NCBI RefSeq assembly: GCF_030813635.1
Contig: NZ_JAUSUM010000002.1
Coordinates: forward strand, 620,001-684,000
Reading direction: 5' to 3'
Source of the DNA: Salibacterium salarium
GTDB lineage: Bacteria; Bacillota; Bacilli; Bacillales; Marinococcaceae
Length of the DNA stretch: 64,000 bases
The translations under genes and the position numbers were made by a program. The notes below the pieces were generated by a model. That model did no database searches. It was not told the DNA's origin and saw only the letters and a program-made list of their open reading frames with translations. Shown in pieces: positions 25,292-35,494 of this stretch. Numbering within the stretch: position 1 is the first letter of the stretch; every line of letters starts with the position of its first letter.

Positions 25292-25765
25292 TCATGATTT
25301 CTGCACACTATACCTTTTGATAAATTCTCCGTCCTCAAACGTCATATAATAAAAATACAGAGTATTGTCTATCTCAAAAGTTGCTTCATATAAAGCTTGC
25401 CGGTCTTCCATTCCTAGTTTTAAACTTCGTACTTTTTCAAGGTCGAAGCGGTCGAGTACAGTGTTTTCTGCTTCGGCGCGGCTTAATCCATCCTCTTTAT
25501 TTATTCTGTCAATGACAGAGTTTTCTTGAATGAAAATCCACTCTTCTGTTCCATTATCACGTATCGTATCTGCTGTATACACCTCTGTTTCCCCGTAATA
25601 ATAATCAACATCTTTTACTGTTTCAATACCCTCTTGAGCTTCGAGTTCATCTTTTACTGTTCCGGTTTCTTTTGCAAGGGGATGATGGGCTGTGAAAAAT
25701 AGAATAAAACCTGCTGTTAGAACAATAAGGCTTAGAAATCCCGCTCCTAAAATCAAGCGTCGCAT
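25292..25765 (-). CDS. ypmB: YpmB-like membrane-anchored protein (DUF5590/PepSY-like)
   Basis: 157 residues with an N-terminal membrane anchor (residues 4-28) and an extracellular domain of two PepSY-like halves. The motif ISRAEAENTVLDRF (here LSRAEAENTVLDRF) and the closing strands TLYFYYMTFEDGEF are visible. It corresponds to B. subtilis YpmB between dinG and aspB. The function is unknown; PepSY-type domains often inhibit extracytoplasmic proteases. Confidence 0.85.
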   Translation of the reverse strand: MRRLILGAGFLSLIVLTAGFILFFTAHHPLAKETGTVKDELEAQEGIETVKDVDYYYGETEVYTADTIRDNGTEEWIFIQENSVIDRINKEDGLSRAEAENTVLDRFDLEKVRSLKLGMEDRQALYEATFEIDNTLYFYYMTFEDGEFIKRYSVQKS

Positions 25766-25806
25766 GAAACGACTTCCTTTCTGATATCAATCATAATAAT
25801 AACACT

Positions 25807-27117
25807 TCATGTTTTTAACTCATTCTCTAATGCCTGAAAACAAGCATTTGCTTCAAATCTTATTTTCTCTTCATCTATTGTTTGAAGTTCTCGATTTTTC
25901 ATTAGTTGTTCACCATTAACAAAAACATCTGTTACGTCTTTCCCACTTACCGCGTAAACGATATGCGAAAGCATATTTTCTTCAGGCTGTAGATGTGCTT
26001 CTTCTGCATTTACCATAATAAAATCAGCAGGAGCTCCTTCTTGCATGATACCATGCTCTGAAAAACCAAGCATATTAGCTCCATTTACCGAAGCCATATC
26101 AAATACTGTATCCGCCGTTATGACAGCGGGATTCATTTGATTTGCTTTTTGTAATAGAGCAGCAAAACGCATTTCTTCAAACATATCTAATGTATTATTG
26201 GATGCTGTACTATCCGTCCCTAAACCTACCATTATTCCAGCATCTAACATATCAGGAATAGGAGCAATACCTGATCCTAGTTTGGCATTACTCATTGGGT
26301 TATGGGAAATAGAAACGGGTTTATTTTTTAATAGTGTCATATCTTCTTCTGTAGGATGAACAAGATGCGTTAAAATTGTCGGTTGATCAAAAAAACCAAG
26401 TTCATGTAAATGAAACACAGGTGTTTTTCCATACTTATCTTGATGATTCATCACTTCTGTTTTTGTTTCTGCTAAATGAGTTCCAAGCATTAGATTACGT
26501 TTATGAGCCTGTTCCACTACGCTTTCTAGAAACTCCGGCGGGCAAGTATAGGGTGCATGTGGAAATAGCATTCCCTTTATCTTTCCTTCTCCGGCATCGT
26601 TCCACATCTTTGCCATACTACAAGCAGCCGATAATTTTGATTGAAGTTCTTGACTTGATCCAAATCCAATCATCCCTCTACTTAAGACTGCTTTAAGTCC
26701 GGATTCCATCACTAATTCAAACACACGGTCCATCTGTAAATGATACATGTCTAAGAACGCAATAGTTCCAGACTTTATCATTTCAACAAGTGCAAGAGAC
26801 GTGCCAGCTTCTACCCGATTTTTAGTCAAAAGTGCTTCGCGAGGCCAAATTTGTTCTTCAAGCCATTTATTTAAAGGAACATCATCAGCTACTCCTCTAA
26901 GTAATGTCATAGGAGTATGTCCGTGTGTATTATACAGTCCAGGCATCACCCATTTTTCATTACAGTTATGTATTAAACCTTCCTTATTTTTTGGGACGGG
27001 AGTTTTAGCTATTTGTTGTATCGTTCCATTTTTCACTTCTATATAATGGTCCTTTAATATTCGCTCGTCTTTATTCGTTGTAACAATATGAACATTATCA
27101 AGGATAAAATGATTCAT
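25807..27117 (-). CDS. mtaD: 5-methylthioadenosine/S-adenosylhomocysteine deaminase
   Basis: 436 residues, amidohydrolase superfamily. The metal-binding HxH is H65-x-H67 in YNTHGHTPMTLLRG, with further histidines in GTHLAET and ILTHLVHP and the metal aspartate in GLGTDSTASNN. The PxxxLLRGVADDVPLNKWLEE signature points to MtaD rather than guanine deaminase. It is likely part of S-adenosylmethionine by-product salvage. It is placed between dinG and ypmB, where B. subtilis has ypmA. Confidence 0.88.
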   Translation of the reverse strand: MNHFILDNVHIVTTNKDERILKDHYIEVKNGTIQQIAKTPVPKNKEGLIHNCNEKWVMPGLYNTHGHTPMTLLRGVADDVPLNKWLEEQIWPREALLTKNRVEAGTSLALVEMIKSGTIAFLDMYHLQMDRVFELVMESGLKAVLSRGMIGFGSSQELQSKLSAACSMAKMWNDAGEGKIKGMLFPHAPYTCPPEFLESVVEQAHKRNLMLGTHLAETKTEVMNHQDKYGKTPVFHLHELGFFDQPTILTHLVHPTEEDMTLLKNKPVSISHNPMSNAKLGSGIAPIPDMLDAGIMVGLGTDSTASNNTLDMFEEMRFAALLQKANQMNPAVITADTVFDMASVNGANMLGFSEHGIMQEGAPADFIMVNAEEAHLQPEENMLSHIVYAVSGKDVTDVFVNGEQLMKNRELQTIDEEKIRFEANACFQALENELKT

Positions 27118-27132
27118 TATTATCCCTCCTCC

Positions 27133-29946
27133 CTATTCTTCGTAAAAAAATGTAGCAATTTCACTTAATAAATCATCGGATGGTTTTTGCATAATTGGTA
27201 GCGCAGGGAGTGATTTAATAAAGTCTGTTCCATAATTTGACTCTAATATTCTTCTATCGAGAACAACTACTACCCCTTTGTCATTTTTATGCCGAATGAG
27301 CCTCCCAAATCCTTGTTTAAAGCGTAAAACAGCTTGAGGAAGTGTCACATTCGCAAAAGCATTCTTTCCTTCCCTTTTCATCTGTTCGATTCTCGCTTGT
27401 GTCTGCGGTTCATCAGGTGGTGGAAAAGGTAATCTAACAATCACAAGACAGCTCAGGTCTTCACCTGGAATATCTATTCCTTCCCAAAAAGCATTTGTGC
27501 CAAGTAGTATTGCTTGTTTGTGCTGCCTGAATGTTTTCATCAATTTAGAACGGCTGCCACTTTTAACCCCTTGTGCTATTAAAGCAAAATCGCTCTCATC
27601 ATCCCACTTTTTTAGTTGGTAATAAGTTTTTCGAAGCATATCAAAGGAAGTAAATAAAACTAGCATTTTGCCTTCTGTGATGGAGGCTGCATGATAAATA
27701 AATTCTGCAGTAGCCTTTATGAACTCTTTTTCTCCATTCTTTATAAGAGCCATATCCTCAGGTACTAATAGTTTTGCTCGCTTATCATATGAATAGTTGG
27801 ACGTTAACTGCAATTCGGACGGACCAAAATCCTCCAAACCCCATTTTTTAATGACGTAGGAAAAAGAATCTTTTATGGTCAACGCAGCAGAGGTCAAAAT
27901 AACGCTGTCCTTTTTAGCAAATAGGCGGTCTGCTAAAAGATCTGACACCTCAACAGGACGTGAGTATAAATAAGTAGCATTGGCTGCCCCTTTATTATCC
28001 ACTTCCATCCAATATACATAGTTGTTATCTTCTTCGAGTAAAAGGGAAACAAGACTTTCACAAATCTCTTCTACCTGCTCAACAGCTGTCTTGAAATCAT
28101 AAAGTTTGCCTTCTTCATTTGAACCTGAAGGTACACGCGAAGAAAGAAAATGATAAAACGATAACCATGCTTTCTCTTCTTCTTCAAATAAAATCAGGAT
28201 TCTTTGAACAGTATCTTTAATAGTCTGCCACTCAGAAGATTTTTCGTTCCCTGGATTATAGCGGATAGAAAGTCGCCCAACATCGGTATGTTTTTGAATG
28301 GTCTGATCACGACAAAATTGATGAAGCATTCGAAAAAGCTCATCCATTTCGTACTTTAATAAAGTATAATAGTCTTCCCTTCTTTGATACCATGAAGATG
28401 AAAAATAATGTTGGGTGACTTGTTCATGCTCCAAAAGTTGTTGAAATAACCCTGGTTGGTCCTGGGAACCAATCCGCTGTAAAACTTGATTTAAATAAAA
28501 ATAATTAAGGTCAGTGCCAAGATTTTTAGAAGCTAATTCATCTAAGTGATGGGCTTCATCAATCACAATATGTTTATATGATGGAAGCAGATTCTCTTTC
28601 TTTTTTATATCTGCAAACAATAGAGCGTGATTCGTAATTAATAAATCAGCTTTATCTGCCCTCGCTTTGGCACGTTCATAAAAATTTCGAGAGAACCATG
28701 GTTGGGATGCTTTTGAAAATATCGAGTCGTCTGTGCACACTTTTTCCCAAAAAGTACTGCCACTCCCACCTGCTATATTTATTTCTTCTACGTCACCTGT
28801 TTCTGTTTCAAGAATCCAAACAAGAATCTGTGATAATCCCAGTACTTCTTCATATGTAGATGGTGCAGTACTAAGAAATTGTTTAAATTTACGCAGACAA
28901 AGATAATGACTTTTTCCTTTTAGTAAAACACTATCAAAAGAAAACGGTACTGTTTCGCGGAGTAAAGGGATTTCTTTATGCATTAATTGCTCTTGTAAGG
29001 TTATCGTATGAGTGGACACAACAACTCTTTGACCCGTTTTTTTGCTATAATAAAGAGCGGGAATAAGATATGCAATCGTTTTTCCAATACCGGTTCCGGC
29101 TTCAATTAGCGCATGTTCCCTACTTTCTAGCGCCTCTTTTATCTTTGTACTCATTTGCTCTTGTGCTTTTCGATATTCATACTGATCCCATTTGGACGCT
29201 AACAATCCGTCCGTTGAAAAAAAAGAGGATTCCCCTTCCACCTGTTCTTCTTTATTACTCGTTTTTGTTGTCACTTGTTTTTTTAATGCAATTCCTTTAA
29301 ATTCTTCAATTTGATCATTGTCCTCGATTGAGAATCGTACCTTTTCATTCTTTCTAGCCTTAATCAACCGTCCAATATCACTTTCTAGACCTAATGCCAA
29401 AGAATCAAGCCATGCCAATGTTTTTTTGGGGAGACTTTTTAACTTATTCAACAGTTGGATCAACACAGACGCTGTTACAATGGCATCACTATCTGCTTGA
29501 TGAGGACGATCATGCGATATTTCAAGCCACTCGGCCAACTGAGAAAGTTGATACCCAGGAGCGGAAGGATATAGAATACGAGCACACTCGACCGTATCTA
29601 TTATTTTTCCATTAAAAGGGTAAAAACCTGCATATTCAAGTTCTTGATTAATGAATTTTAAATCAAATGGTACATTATGTGCAACAAAGTAGGCATCATT
29701 CAATAAGTCCAGTATTTTAGGGGCGATATCGACAAACGATGGGGCGTCCGCTACATCATCATCTTTTATTCCGGTTAATTGTTGAATAAACACTGGAATA
29801 TGCGTAAATGGGTGCACAAAAGAAGAGAACGTTTCCGTTATACGATCTCCTTCAACGACTGATATCCCTATTTGAATAATTTTGTCTCCATTTTTAGGAG
29901 CATTCCCTGTTGTTTCTGTATCGATAACTACAAATTTGTTTGACAT
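27133..29946 (-). CDS. dinG: ATP-dependent 3'-5' exonuclease/helicase-like DinG
   Basis: 937 residues. The N-terminal DEDDh exonuclease domain (1-180; D9-x-E11 in VVIDTETTG) is fused to an XPD/DinG-type SF2 helicase core. Walker A is EAGTGIGKT and the Walker B variant is DEAH in VIDEAHHLDE. Downstream lie the helicase motifs TSAALT, LLGTNAFWEGIDI and QGFGRLIRH. The Firmicute enzyme is known to be mainly a nuclease and lacks the iron-sulfur cysteine cluster, as is the case here. ATG at 29946 follows GGGGTG; the in-frame GTG at 29955 overlaps that site. Confidence 0.93.
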   Translation of the reverse strand: MSNKFVVIDTETTGNAPKNGDKIIQIGISVVEGDRITETFSSFVHPFTHIPVFIQQLTGIKDDDVADAPSFVDIAPKILDLLNDAYFVAHNVPFDLKFINQELEYAGFYPFNGKIIDTVECARILYPSAPGYQLSQLAEWLEISHDRPHQADSDAIVTASVLIQLLNKLKSLPKKTLAWLDSLALGLESDIGRLIKARKNEKVRFSIEDNDQIEEFKGIALKKQVTTKTSNKEEQVEGESSFFSTDGLLASKWDQYEYRKAQEQMSTKIKEALESREHALIEAGTGIGKTIAYLIPALYYSKKTGQRVVVSTHTITLQEQLMHKEIPLLRETVPFSFDSVLLKGKSHYLCLRKFKQFLSTAPSTYEEVLGLSQILVWILETETGDVEEINIAGGSGSTFWEKVCTDDSIFSKASQPWFSRNFYERAKARADKADLLITNHALLFADIKKKENLLPSYKHIVIDEAHHLDELASKNLGTDLNYFYLNQVLQRIGSQDQPGLFQQLLEHEQVTQHYFSSSWYQRREDYYTLLKYEMDELFRMLHQFCRDQTIQKHTDVGRLSIRYNPGNEKSSEWQTIKDTVQRILILFEEEEKAWLSFYHFLSSRVPSGSNEEGKLYDFKTAVEQVEEICESLVSLLLEEDNNYVYWMEVDNKGAANATYLYSRPVEVSDLLADRLFAKKDSVILTSAALTIKDSFSYVIKKWGLEDFGPSELQLTSNYSYDKRAKLLVPEDMALIKNGEKEFIKATAEFIYHAASITEGKMLVLFTSFDMLRKTYYQLKKWDDESDFALIAQGVKSGSRSKLMKTFRQHKQAILLGTNAFWEGIDIPGEDLSCLVIVRLPFPPPDEPQTQARIEQMKREGKNAFANVTLPQAVLRFKQGFGRLIRHKNDKGVVVVLDRRILESNYGTDFIKSLPALPIMQKPSDDLLSEIATFFYEE

Positions 29947-29985
29947 GGCTTTCACCCCGGCTGTAAAAACTTAAAAATAGCGGAT

Positions 29986-30369
29986 TTAATAAATCGTTGA
30001 AGAAGTTTCATGAGTTAACATGTCTATAATGTTATTATTTTCACCAAGAACGGCAACATTTGGTACAAAATCTTGACATTTATCCGTTTCAATACTGGCG
30101 TAGGCAATGATTATAACGATATCCCCAGGCTGGACCATTCTTGCTGCTGCTCCGTTTAGGCATATCACACCACTCCCTTTTTCCCCGGGAATGACGTATG
30201 TTTCCAACCTTTCACCATTATTGTTGTTAACAACCTGTACTTTTTCATTTGCCACTATATCCACTGCCTCTAACAGAGATTCATCTATCGTAATACTGCC
30301 TACATAATGAAGGTTTGCCTCCGTGACTTCTGCCCGGTGTAATTTAGATTTCATCATCGTTCGAAACAT
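29986..30369 (-). CDS. panD: Aspartate 1-decarboxylase
   Basis: 127 residues, pyruvoyl enzyme making beta-alanine for pantothenate. The self-cleavage site G24-S25 lies in [10 protein letters not shown]25 becomes the pyruvoyl group. Other conserved elements are [18 protein letters not shown] and [11 protein letters not shown]. It overlaps panC by 26 bases; AAGGGGATAAGGATT precedes the ATG. Confidence 0.97.
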   Translation of the reverse strand: MFRTMMKSKLHRAEVTEANLHYVGSITIDESLLEAVDIVANEKVQVVNNNNGERLETYVIPGEKGSGVICLNGAAARMVQPGDIVIIIAYASIETDKCQDFVPNVAVLGENNNIIDMLTHETSSTIY

Positions 30370-31228
30370 AATCCTTATCCCCTTTCACATGAACGATTAG
30401 ATTATCAATGAGCCGGGCATTAGAAAATTGTAATGCAGCAGCTATAATTATTTGTCCGGATACCTCATCTTGATGTTCCAATTCGGGAAATGTGACTATT
30501 TCACAATAATCGATTGAAGCATCCGTATGAGTTAAGAGATAAGATTTCATTTCATCTTTTAAAACTGCGGACGACCTGTTTCCAGCCTCCAGTTTCTGTT
30601 TTGTTTGTTGAAGGCTGTCATACAATAATGGAGCCTGCATTCGTTCTTCTTTTGTTAAATTGATATTGCGTGAACTAACTGCCAGACCATCATCTTCTCT
30701 TATTGTTTCACAAGCGATAATCTCTACAGGCACGTTAAAATCAAAGACCATATTTTGAATGACAGCCACTTGTTGAGCATCTTTCAAGCCGAAGTAAGCA
30801 CGATTCGGTTCTACAATGTGAAATAACTTCAATACTACTGTTGCTACTCCATCAAAATGACCTGGTCTATTTTTCGCGCAAAGCACTTGAACCCCTTTTT
30901 CAACACGAAGTTTACTATACATCGAACGTGGATATATTTCTTGAACGGACGGTGCAAAAATTATGTCTACTCCCAACTCATCCGCTCGTATTTTATCTTT
31001 GGTCAGTTCTCGAGGATATGAATCATAATCCTCACCGGCCCCAAATTGAAGAGGATTCACAAAGATACTCAAAACAACAATATCATTCATTTGCTTTGCA
31101 GCTTTTATTAAAGAACAATGACCTTCATGAAGAGCTCCCATTGTTGGCACAAAACCAATGGATTGATTCTGTACTTTGTGTACTTGAAGTTCTCGGCGGA
31201 AATCTGATACAGAGGTTATCGTCTTCAT
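30344..31228 (-). CDS. panC: Pantothenate synthetase
   Basis: 294 residues, joins pantoate and beta-alanine with ATP. The nucleotidyl-transferase HIGH-type motif is H34-E-G-H37 in [14 protein letters not shown]. Also visible are [18 protein letters not shown] and FGLKDAQQ, and the second ATP motif is VSSRN. It overlaps panB by four bases (ATGA) and panD at its other end, forming a tightly coupled panB-panC-panD unit. Confidence 0.97.
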   Translation of the reverse strand: MKTITSVSDFRRELQVHKVQNQSIGFVPTMGALHEGHCSLIKAAKQMNDIVVLSIFVNPLQFGAGEDYDSYPRELTKDKIRADELGVDIIFAPSVQEIYPRSMYSKLRVEKGVQVLCAKNRPGHFDGVATVVLKLFHIVEPNRAYFGLKDAQQVAVIQNMVFDFNVPVEIIACETIREDDGLAVSSRNINLTKEERMQAPLLYDSLQQTKQKLEAGNRSSAVLKDEMKSYLLTHTDASIDYCEIVTFPELEHQDEVSGQIIIAAALQFSNARLIDNLIVHVKGDKDYVSNDDEI

Positions 31229-32064
31229 TCCTTCATTCCTCCATATAAATTTCCTAAAATATCTTGATCTATCACAAATGAATGTTGCTTTTCAGGAAAT
31301 GCGGATTGTTTTACTTCATTGACATATGTCATTAATGCTGTTTCTATTTCTGATTGTATATGGGCATATTGTTTAACAAATGAAGGGACGTAGCCATCAT
31401 TAAAACCGACAACATCGTGAAAAACAAGAACTTGACCGTCCGTCTCAACTCCCGCTCCTATCCCTATAACAGGAATAGTAAGTAAGTTGGCGATATAGGT
31501 TGCTAATTGTGCAGGAACACATTCTAAAACAAGAGCAAACGCACCGTTTTCTTCAATAGCCGCTGCGTCTTTCACTAATTTATCTGCAGCAGCCTGCGTT
31601 TTTCCTTGTACCTTATAACCGCCAATCGTACCAACAGACTGCGGGGTTAATCCTAAATGTCCGACAACCGGAACACCGCTTTCGGTTAACTTATTAATAA
31701 CTGAAAGCGTCCTTCCCGCTCCTTCAAGCTTCACTGCTTGAATGCCAGTTTCTTGCAACAATCTTTTTACCGATGCTAACGTTTCAGAAAAATCTCCATT
31801 ATACGTTAAAAAAGGTAAATCCGTCACTATGAAACTGGACGGAGCCCCTCTTTTCACAGCTTTTGAATGGAGAACCATATCATCTAGTGTCACCGGAATC
31901 GTGGAATCGTAGCCGTGTACAACCATTCCTGCCGAATCACCAACTAGTATTATATCCATTTCTGCTTTTGCTGCTGCTTTTGCAGTAGGAGCATCGTAGG
32001 CAGTCACCATAGCAATAGGATCACTAGCGGTTTTCATTTTCATAAACGATGTAATACTTTTCAC
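31225..32064 (-). CDS. panB: 3-methyl-2-oxobutanoate hydroxymethyltransferase
   Basis: 279 residues, TIM-barrel Mg enzyme producing ketopantoate. Signatures: MVTAYDAPTAKAAAKA, ILVGDSAGMVVHGYDSTIPV, VGHLGLTPQSVGTIGGYKVQGK and the catalytic glutamate in LVLECVPAQLA. The start is GTG at 32064 behind GGAGGAGAAACA. It heads the pan operon after a 172-base leader/intergenic region following birA. Confidence 0.96.
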   Translation of the reverse strand: MKSITSFMKMKTASDPIAMVTAYDAPTAKAAAKAEMDIILVGDSAGMVVHGYDSTIPVTLDDMVLHSKAVKRGAPSSFIVTDLPFLTYNGDFSETLASVKRLLQETGIQAVKLEGAGRTLSVINKLTESGVPVVGHLGLTPQSVGTIGGYKVQGKTQAAADKLVKDAAAIEENGAFALVLECVPAQLATYIANLLTIPVIGIGAGVETDGQVLVFHDVVGFNDGYVPSFVKQYAHIQSEIETALMTYVNEVKQSAFPEKQHSFVIDQDILGNLYGGMKE

Positions 32065-32086
32065 TGTTTCTCCTCCTTTTTATTAT

Positions 32087-32126
32087 GGAGAAGCAGAAGA
32101 CACCCTTTTGAGGACTCTTCTTCTCC
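32087..32126 (-). promoter_or_regulatory. Hairpin in the panB leader next to the ribosome binding site
   Basis: The minus strand carries a GGAGAAG...CTTCTCC stem with an inner AAGA/TCTT pair, directly before the Shine-Dalgarno of panB. It lacks a T-run, so it is a weak terminator candidate. The CTTCTCC arm could instead pair with the GGAGGAGAAA around the panB ribosome binding site. Confidence 0.3.
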
Positions 32127-32236
32127 GTCCTTGTCCAACCAAATAGATCAAGGCAGAACTGTCAAAACCCAAGTAAAAGTGCAATTCCTAACGGATATTG
32201 CCTGTAATAAGTATAACAAATCTTTCCCTTTTGACG

Positions 32237-33199
32237 TTAATCTATATCTGCACTATATATATACTCTATTGTACCATCTTGTTTTTTAAGTAAAAGAACA
32301 CCATCTTCTGTGATTCCTTCAGCTATACCCGAAACTGTTTCTTTCATCGTAGAAGCTTTTATTTGTTTTCCAATCGTAACAGCCAAAGACTCCCAGCGTT
32401 CCCTCACTTCTTTAAAGCCATGCTGCAAATAATGAAAATACCATTGTTCCAAGCGTTTTAAAATCGCAGATATAACAACTGCTCGTTGATAAGTAACTCC
32501 GTCATTTTCTAATGCAAGAGATGTTGCTTTAGGTAATAACTCTTCTGGAAAGTGTTCAACCTGTTGGTTAATATTCAATCCTATTCCGATAATGATTGCT
32601 TGCACCCGATCCGGTTCGGATTGCATTTCCGTAAGAATCCCCGCAATTTTTTTGCCATCAATTAAAATATCATTCGGCCATTTAATTTGTGCTTGTATAC
32701 CGGTCGCTTCCATAATTCCCTCAGTAACGGCTACAGCGGTCATCAATGTTAATTGAGGAGCTTTCTGTGGAATAATATCCGGTCTTACTATTAAACTGAA
32801 CCATAAACCTGTTCCAGAAGGAGAGTGCCACTCCCTATTCATCCTTCCTTTTCCTTTATATTGTGTTTCAGCAACAACAACCGTTCCCTCTTCTGCCTCA
32901 TTACGTGCTAATTCATGGGCCACTTCCTGAGTTGATGTCACTTTCTTTTTATAAACAATAGAGGTGCCAAAATGTTCCGTATGAAGGCTTGCTTTGATTT
33001 CATCAATACTTGCTAAATCAGGCGCATGAGTCAATCGGTACCCTTTTCTCGGTACAGCTTCTAATTCATATCCGTTTTTCCTCAATTCCTCGATATGTTT
33101 CCAAACAGCTGTTCTTGATATCCCCAGCTTTGTACTGATTTCTTGCCCTGACACAAAAGAATCAGTTGCTGTTAACAGTTGCAATAACCTATCTCTCAT
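32237..33199 (-). CDS. birA: Biotin-[acetyl-CoA carboxylase] ligase / biotin repressor BirA
   Basis: 320 residues. The N-terminal helix-turn-helix (1-60; SGQEISTKLGISRTAVWKHI) is followed by the class II biotin-protein ligase core. Its biotin/ATP loop is KGKGRMNREWHSPSGTGLWF, the catalytic lysine is in IKWPNDI, and DGKKIAGILTE and IGIGLNINQ are present. The C-terminal SH3-like domain covers about 275-320. The HTH makes it a bifunctional repressor of biotin genes. It overlaps cca by 11 bases. Confidence 0.95.
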   Translation of the reverse strand: MRDRLLQLLTATDSFVSGQEISTKLGISRTAVWKHIEELRKNGYELEAVPRKGYRLTHAPDLASIDEIKASLHTEHFGTSIVYKKKVTSTQEVAHELARNEAEEGTVVVAETQYKGKGRMNREWHSPSGTGLWFSLIVRPDIIPQKAPQLTLMTAVAVTEGIMEATGIQAQIKWPNDILIDGKKIAGILTEMQSEPDRVQAIIIGIGLNINQQVEHFPEELLPKATSLALENDGVTYQRAVVISAILKRLEQWYFHYLQHGFKEVRERWESLAVTIGKQIKASTMKETVSGIAEGITEDGVLLLKKQDGTIEYIYSADID

Positions 33200-34355
33200 T
33201 TAAACGTTTCTCCTTTATATACGCTGCCAGTTCCGCTTTTTTATTAGGTATGCTTCGACGAATCACCGCTAATTCCAATATATTAAGATAGCGTCCAATT
33301 TCTTCCTTTTTGATAGCAGGGAAAAGTTCCAGCAAATCTCTACCGTTTATATATAATTCTTTCCGACTTTTAATAGGCAGCGAATAATAGACGGAAGATA
33401 TATATTGTAATCTTTTATTTGATTTCGTCCCTTTTAACCATTGATGAACTCTTTCGGTTTGAAGTGCTAACATCTCACCTGTCTCATAAATCAATGTTTC
33501 ATCCCAAGGTATGCTTTCAGGATGTCGGCTGCACCTTTCGAGAATAGATTGTATTTTTTTCGTGTCACGTTTTGGTAACAACCATTGTTTACAATGGAAT
33601 TTCGCATCTTCTTTATAGAGAAGCCACATGAAAGCAGACCATTTTTCGATGGATTGCTGCAACCTACACATATTATAACGTTTTTTGGACGAATCTTTTG
33701 GACTTACTTGAATTCTCTCCGGAAAATAAGCAGGGAAGCCATAAAAAAACATGAGATACAAGGCATCCGAATGTTTATTTCCTGCAAGCAACTTAACTAT
33801 CTCTGTTTGGATTCTCTCCACTGGAACTGTTTCCAATTGTGATTGTTGGCAGAGGCATGCATGCCATGTAGTGGCCTCTATTTTAAACTCGAGTTGAGAA
33901 ACAAATCGTAATGCTCTCATAATACGTAGTGGATCTTCTGAGAATCTTTTATCAGGATGAATCGTTCTAATTATTCCATTATCTAAATCTTCTTTCGCAT
34001 TTAGAGTGTCAATCATAACTCCTGTTTTATCTATTGCCAGTGAATTGATTGTGAAATCTCTTAACTTTACGTCTTCCTCAAGCCGTTTTGCCTTAGACCG
34101 ATACGGGGTTACCTCAAATAACAAACCATACCAACGAACAATCCACGTATTAAACCGATGAGTGGGAGTGATTACATGTGTAAATAAATTCTCTATATCA
34201 GATCGAGACGCATTTGTCACAATATCAAAATCATGGAGAGGACGATTAAGATAATAATCCCGAACGGCTCCTCCGACAATAAAAGCCTCCAGACCTGATT
34301 CACTGATATATCGAATAAAATCAAGTGCAATATGCCACTGTTCTTGACCCTTCAT
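33189..34355 (-). CDS. cca: CCA tRNA nucleotidyltransferase
   Basis: 388 residues, class II CCA-adding enzyme maturing tRNA 3' ends. The motif A region is FIVGGAVRD with catalytic D42-x-D44 in HDFDIVTNA. RDFTINSLAID and the nucleotide-selecting DPLRIMRALRFVSQL are also present. The length equals B. subtilis cca (397 aa). It overlaps bshA by one base (TAATG). Confidence 0.95.
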   Translation of the reverse strand: MKGQEQWHIALDFIRYISESGLEAFIVGGAVRDYYLNRPLHDFDIVTNASRSDIENLFTHVITPTHRFNTWIVRWYGLLFEVTPYRSKAKRLEEDVKLRDFTINSLAIDKTGVMIDTLNAKEDLDNGIIRTIHPDKRFSEDPLRIMRALRFVSQLEFKIEATTWHACLCQQSQLETVPVERIQTEIVKLLAGNKHSDALYLMFFYGFPAYFPERIQVSPKDSSKKRYNMCRLQQSIEKWSAFMWLLYKEDAKFHCKQWLLPKRDTKKIQSILERCSRHPESIPWDETLIYETGEMLALQTERVHQWLKGTKSNKRLQYISSVYYSLPIKSRKELYINGRDLLELFPAIKKEEIGRYLNILELAVIRRSIPNKKAELAAYIKEKRLNER

Positions 34356-35494
34356 TAATTTGCATCGCCGCCTTTGGCTTCATCATAGATTGCTTCGTAT
34401 TGTTTTACAATACTTTTTGATGAGAATACATCATTCGCACGCTTTTTTGATGCTTCAGCAAATGCTTGATATAAATCGGGATTCTTCAAAAGATAAGTAC
34501 CAGCTTTCCCTGCGTTCTCAGCATCACCTATGTTACAAATATATCCGGTTTCTTCATCAATAATAACTTCAGGAATACCACCTGCATCTGTACCAATAAC
34601 CGGAACGCCACAAGCCATTGCTTCAAGCGCCGATAAACCAAAACTTTCTTTTTCAGACAAGAGCAACATAAGATCAGATATGTTTAAAAAATCAACGACA
34701 TGATTTTGATTTCCCACAAATAATACTCGATCTTCAATACCTAATTCTTCTGCTCTTTGACAAGCCCGTGTTTTTTCTGGTCCGTCTCCAATCATCAAAA
34801 GAGTGGACGGCATTTCGTTATTTATTACATAAAAAGCATTCACCACGTCTAATACTCTCTTAACAGGTCGGAAATTAGATATATGAATAATAACTTTACT
34901 CTCATGTGGAATGTTAAAGGATTTTCGTAAATCTTCATCAAGAACTTGTGGGCGGTATATTCTCTCATCTATAAAATTATATACCGTTTCTATAGGACGT
35001 TGTGATTCAAGCATATCTTTGGTTTGAGTAGCGAGAGCCCTGGAAACGGCGGTCACTTTATCGGAACGCTCTATCGCATAGCGAATAATATCTCGCAATG
35101 ATGGATCATGCCCCAAAACCGTTATATCTGTCCCATGTAATGTTGTAACTACTTTCACATCATGATCAACCATATCTTTTGCCAGCAGAGCACATACTGC
35201 ATGTGGAACGGCATAGTGAACATGAAGGATGTCCAATTTTTCTCTTTTTATAACTTCAGCCATTTTACTTGCTAAAGTTAATGAATAAGGCGGATATTGA
35301 AAAACCTCATACTGGTTCACTTCAACTTCGTGATAATAAATATTTGAATACGTTTTATTTAAGCGAAAAGGCAAACTGGTTGATATAAAATGGACATCAT
35401 GACCTCTTTCAGCCAATAATTTACCTAGTTCTGTTGCTACAACACCAGAGCCTCCCACTGTTGGATAACATGTAATTCCAATTTTTTGTTTCAT
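34355..35494 (-). CDS. bshA: N-acetyl-alpha-D-glucosaminyl L-malate synthase (bacillithiol)
   Basis: 379 residues, GT4 family glycosyltransferase that starts bacillithiol synthesis from UDP-GlcNAc and malate. Seen: YPTVGGSGVVATELGKLLAE, TTLHGTDITVLG, ISNFRPVKR and the GT4 EX7E motif ESFGLSALE. It overlaps bshB1 upstream and cca downstream by one base each. Confidence 0.95.
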   Translation of the reverse strand: MKQKIGITCYPTVGGSGVVATELGKLLAERGHDVHFISTSLPFRLNKTYSNIYYHEVEVNQYEVFQYPPYSLTLASKMAEVIKREKLDILHVHYAVPHAVCALLAKDMVDHDVKVVTTLHGTDITVLGHDPSLRDIIRYAIERSDKVTAVSRALATQTKDMLESQRPIETVYNFIDERIYRPQVLDEDLRKSFNIPHESKVIIHISNFRPVKRVLDVVNAFYVINNEMPSTLLMIGDGPEKTRACQRAEELGIEDRVLFVGNQNHVVDFLNISDLMLLLSEKESFGLSALEAMACGVPVIGTDAGGIPEVIIDEETGYICNIGDAENAGKAGTYLLKNPDLYQAFAEASKKRANDVFSSKSIVKQYEAIYDEAKGGDAN

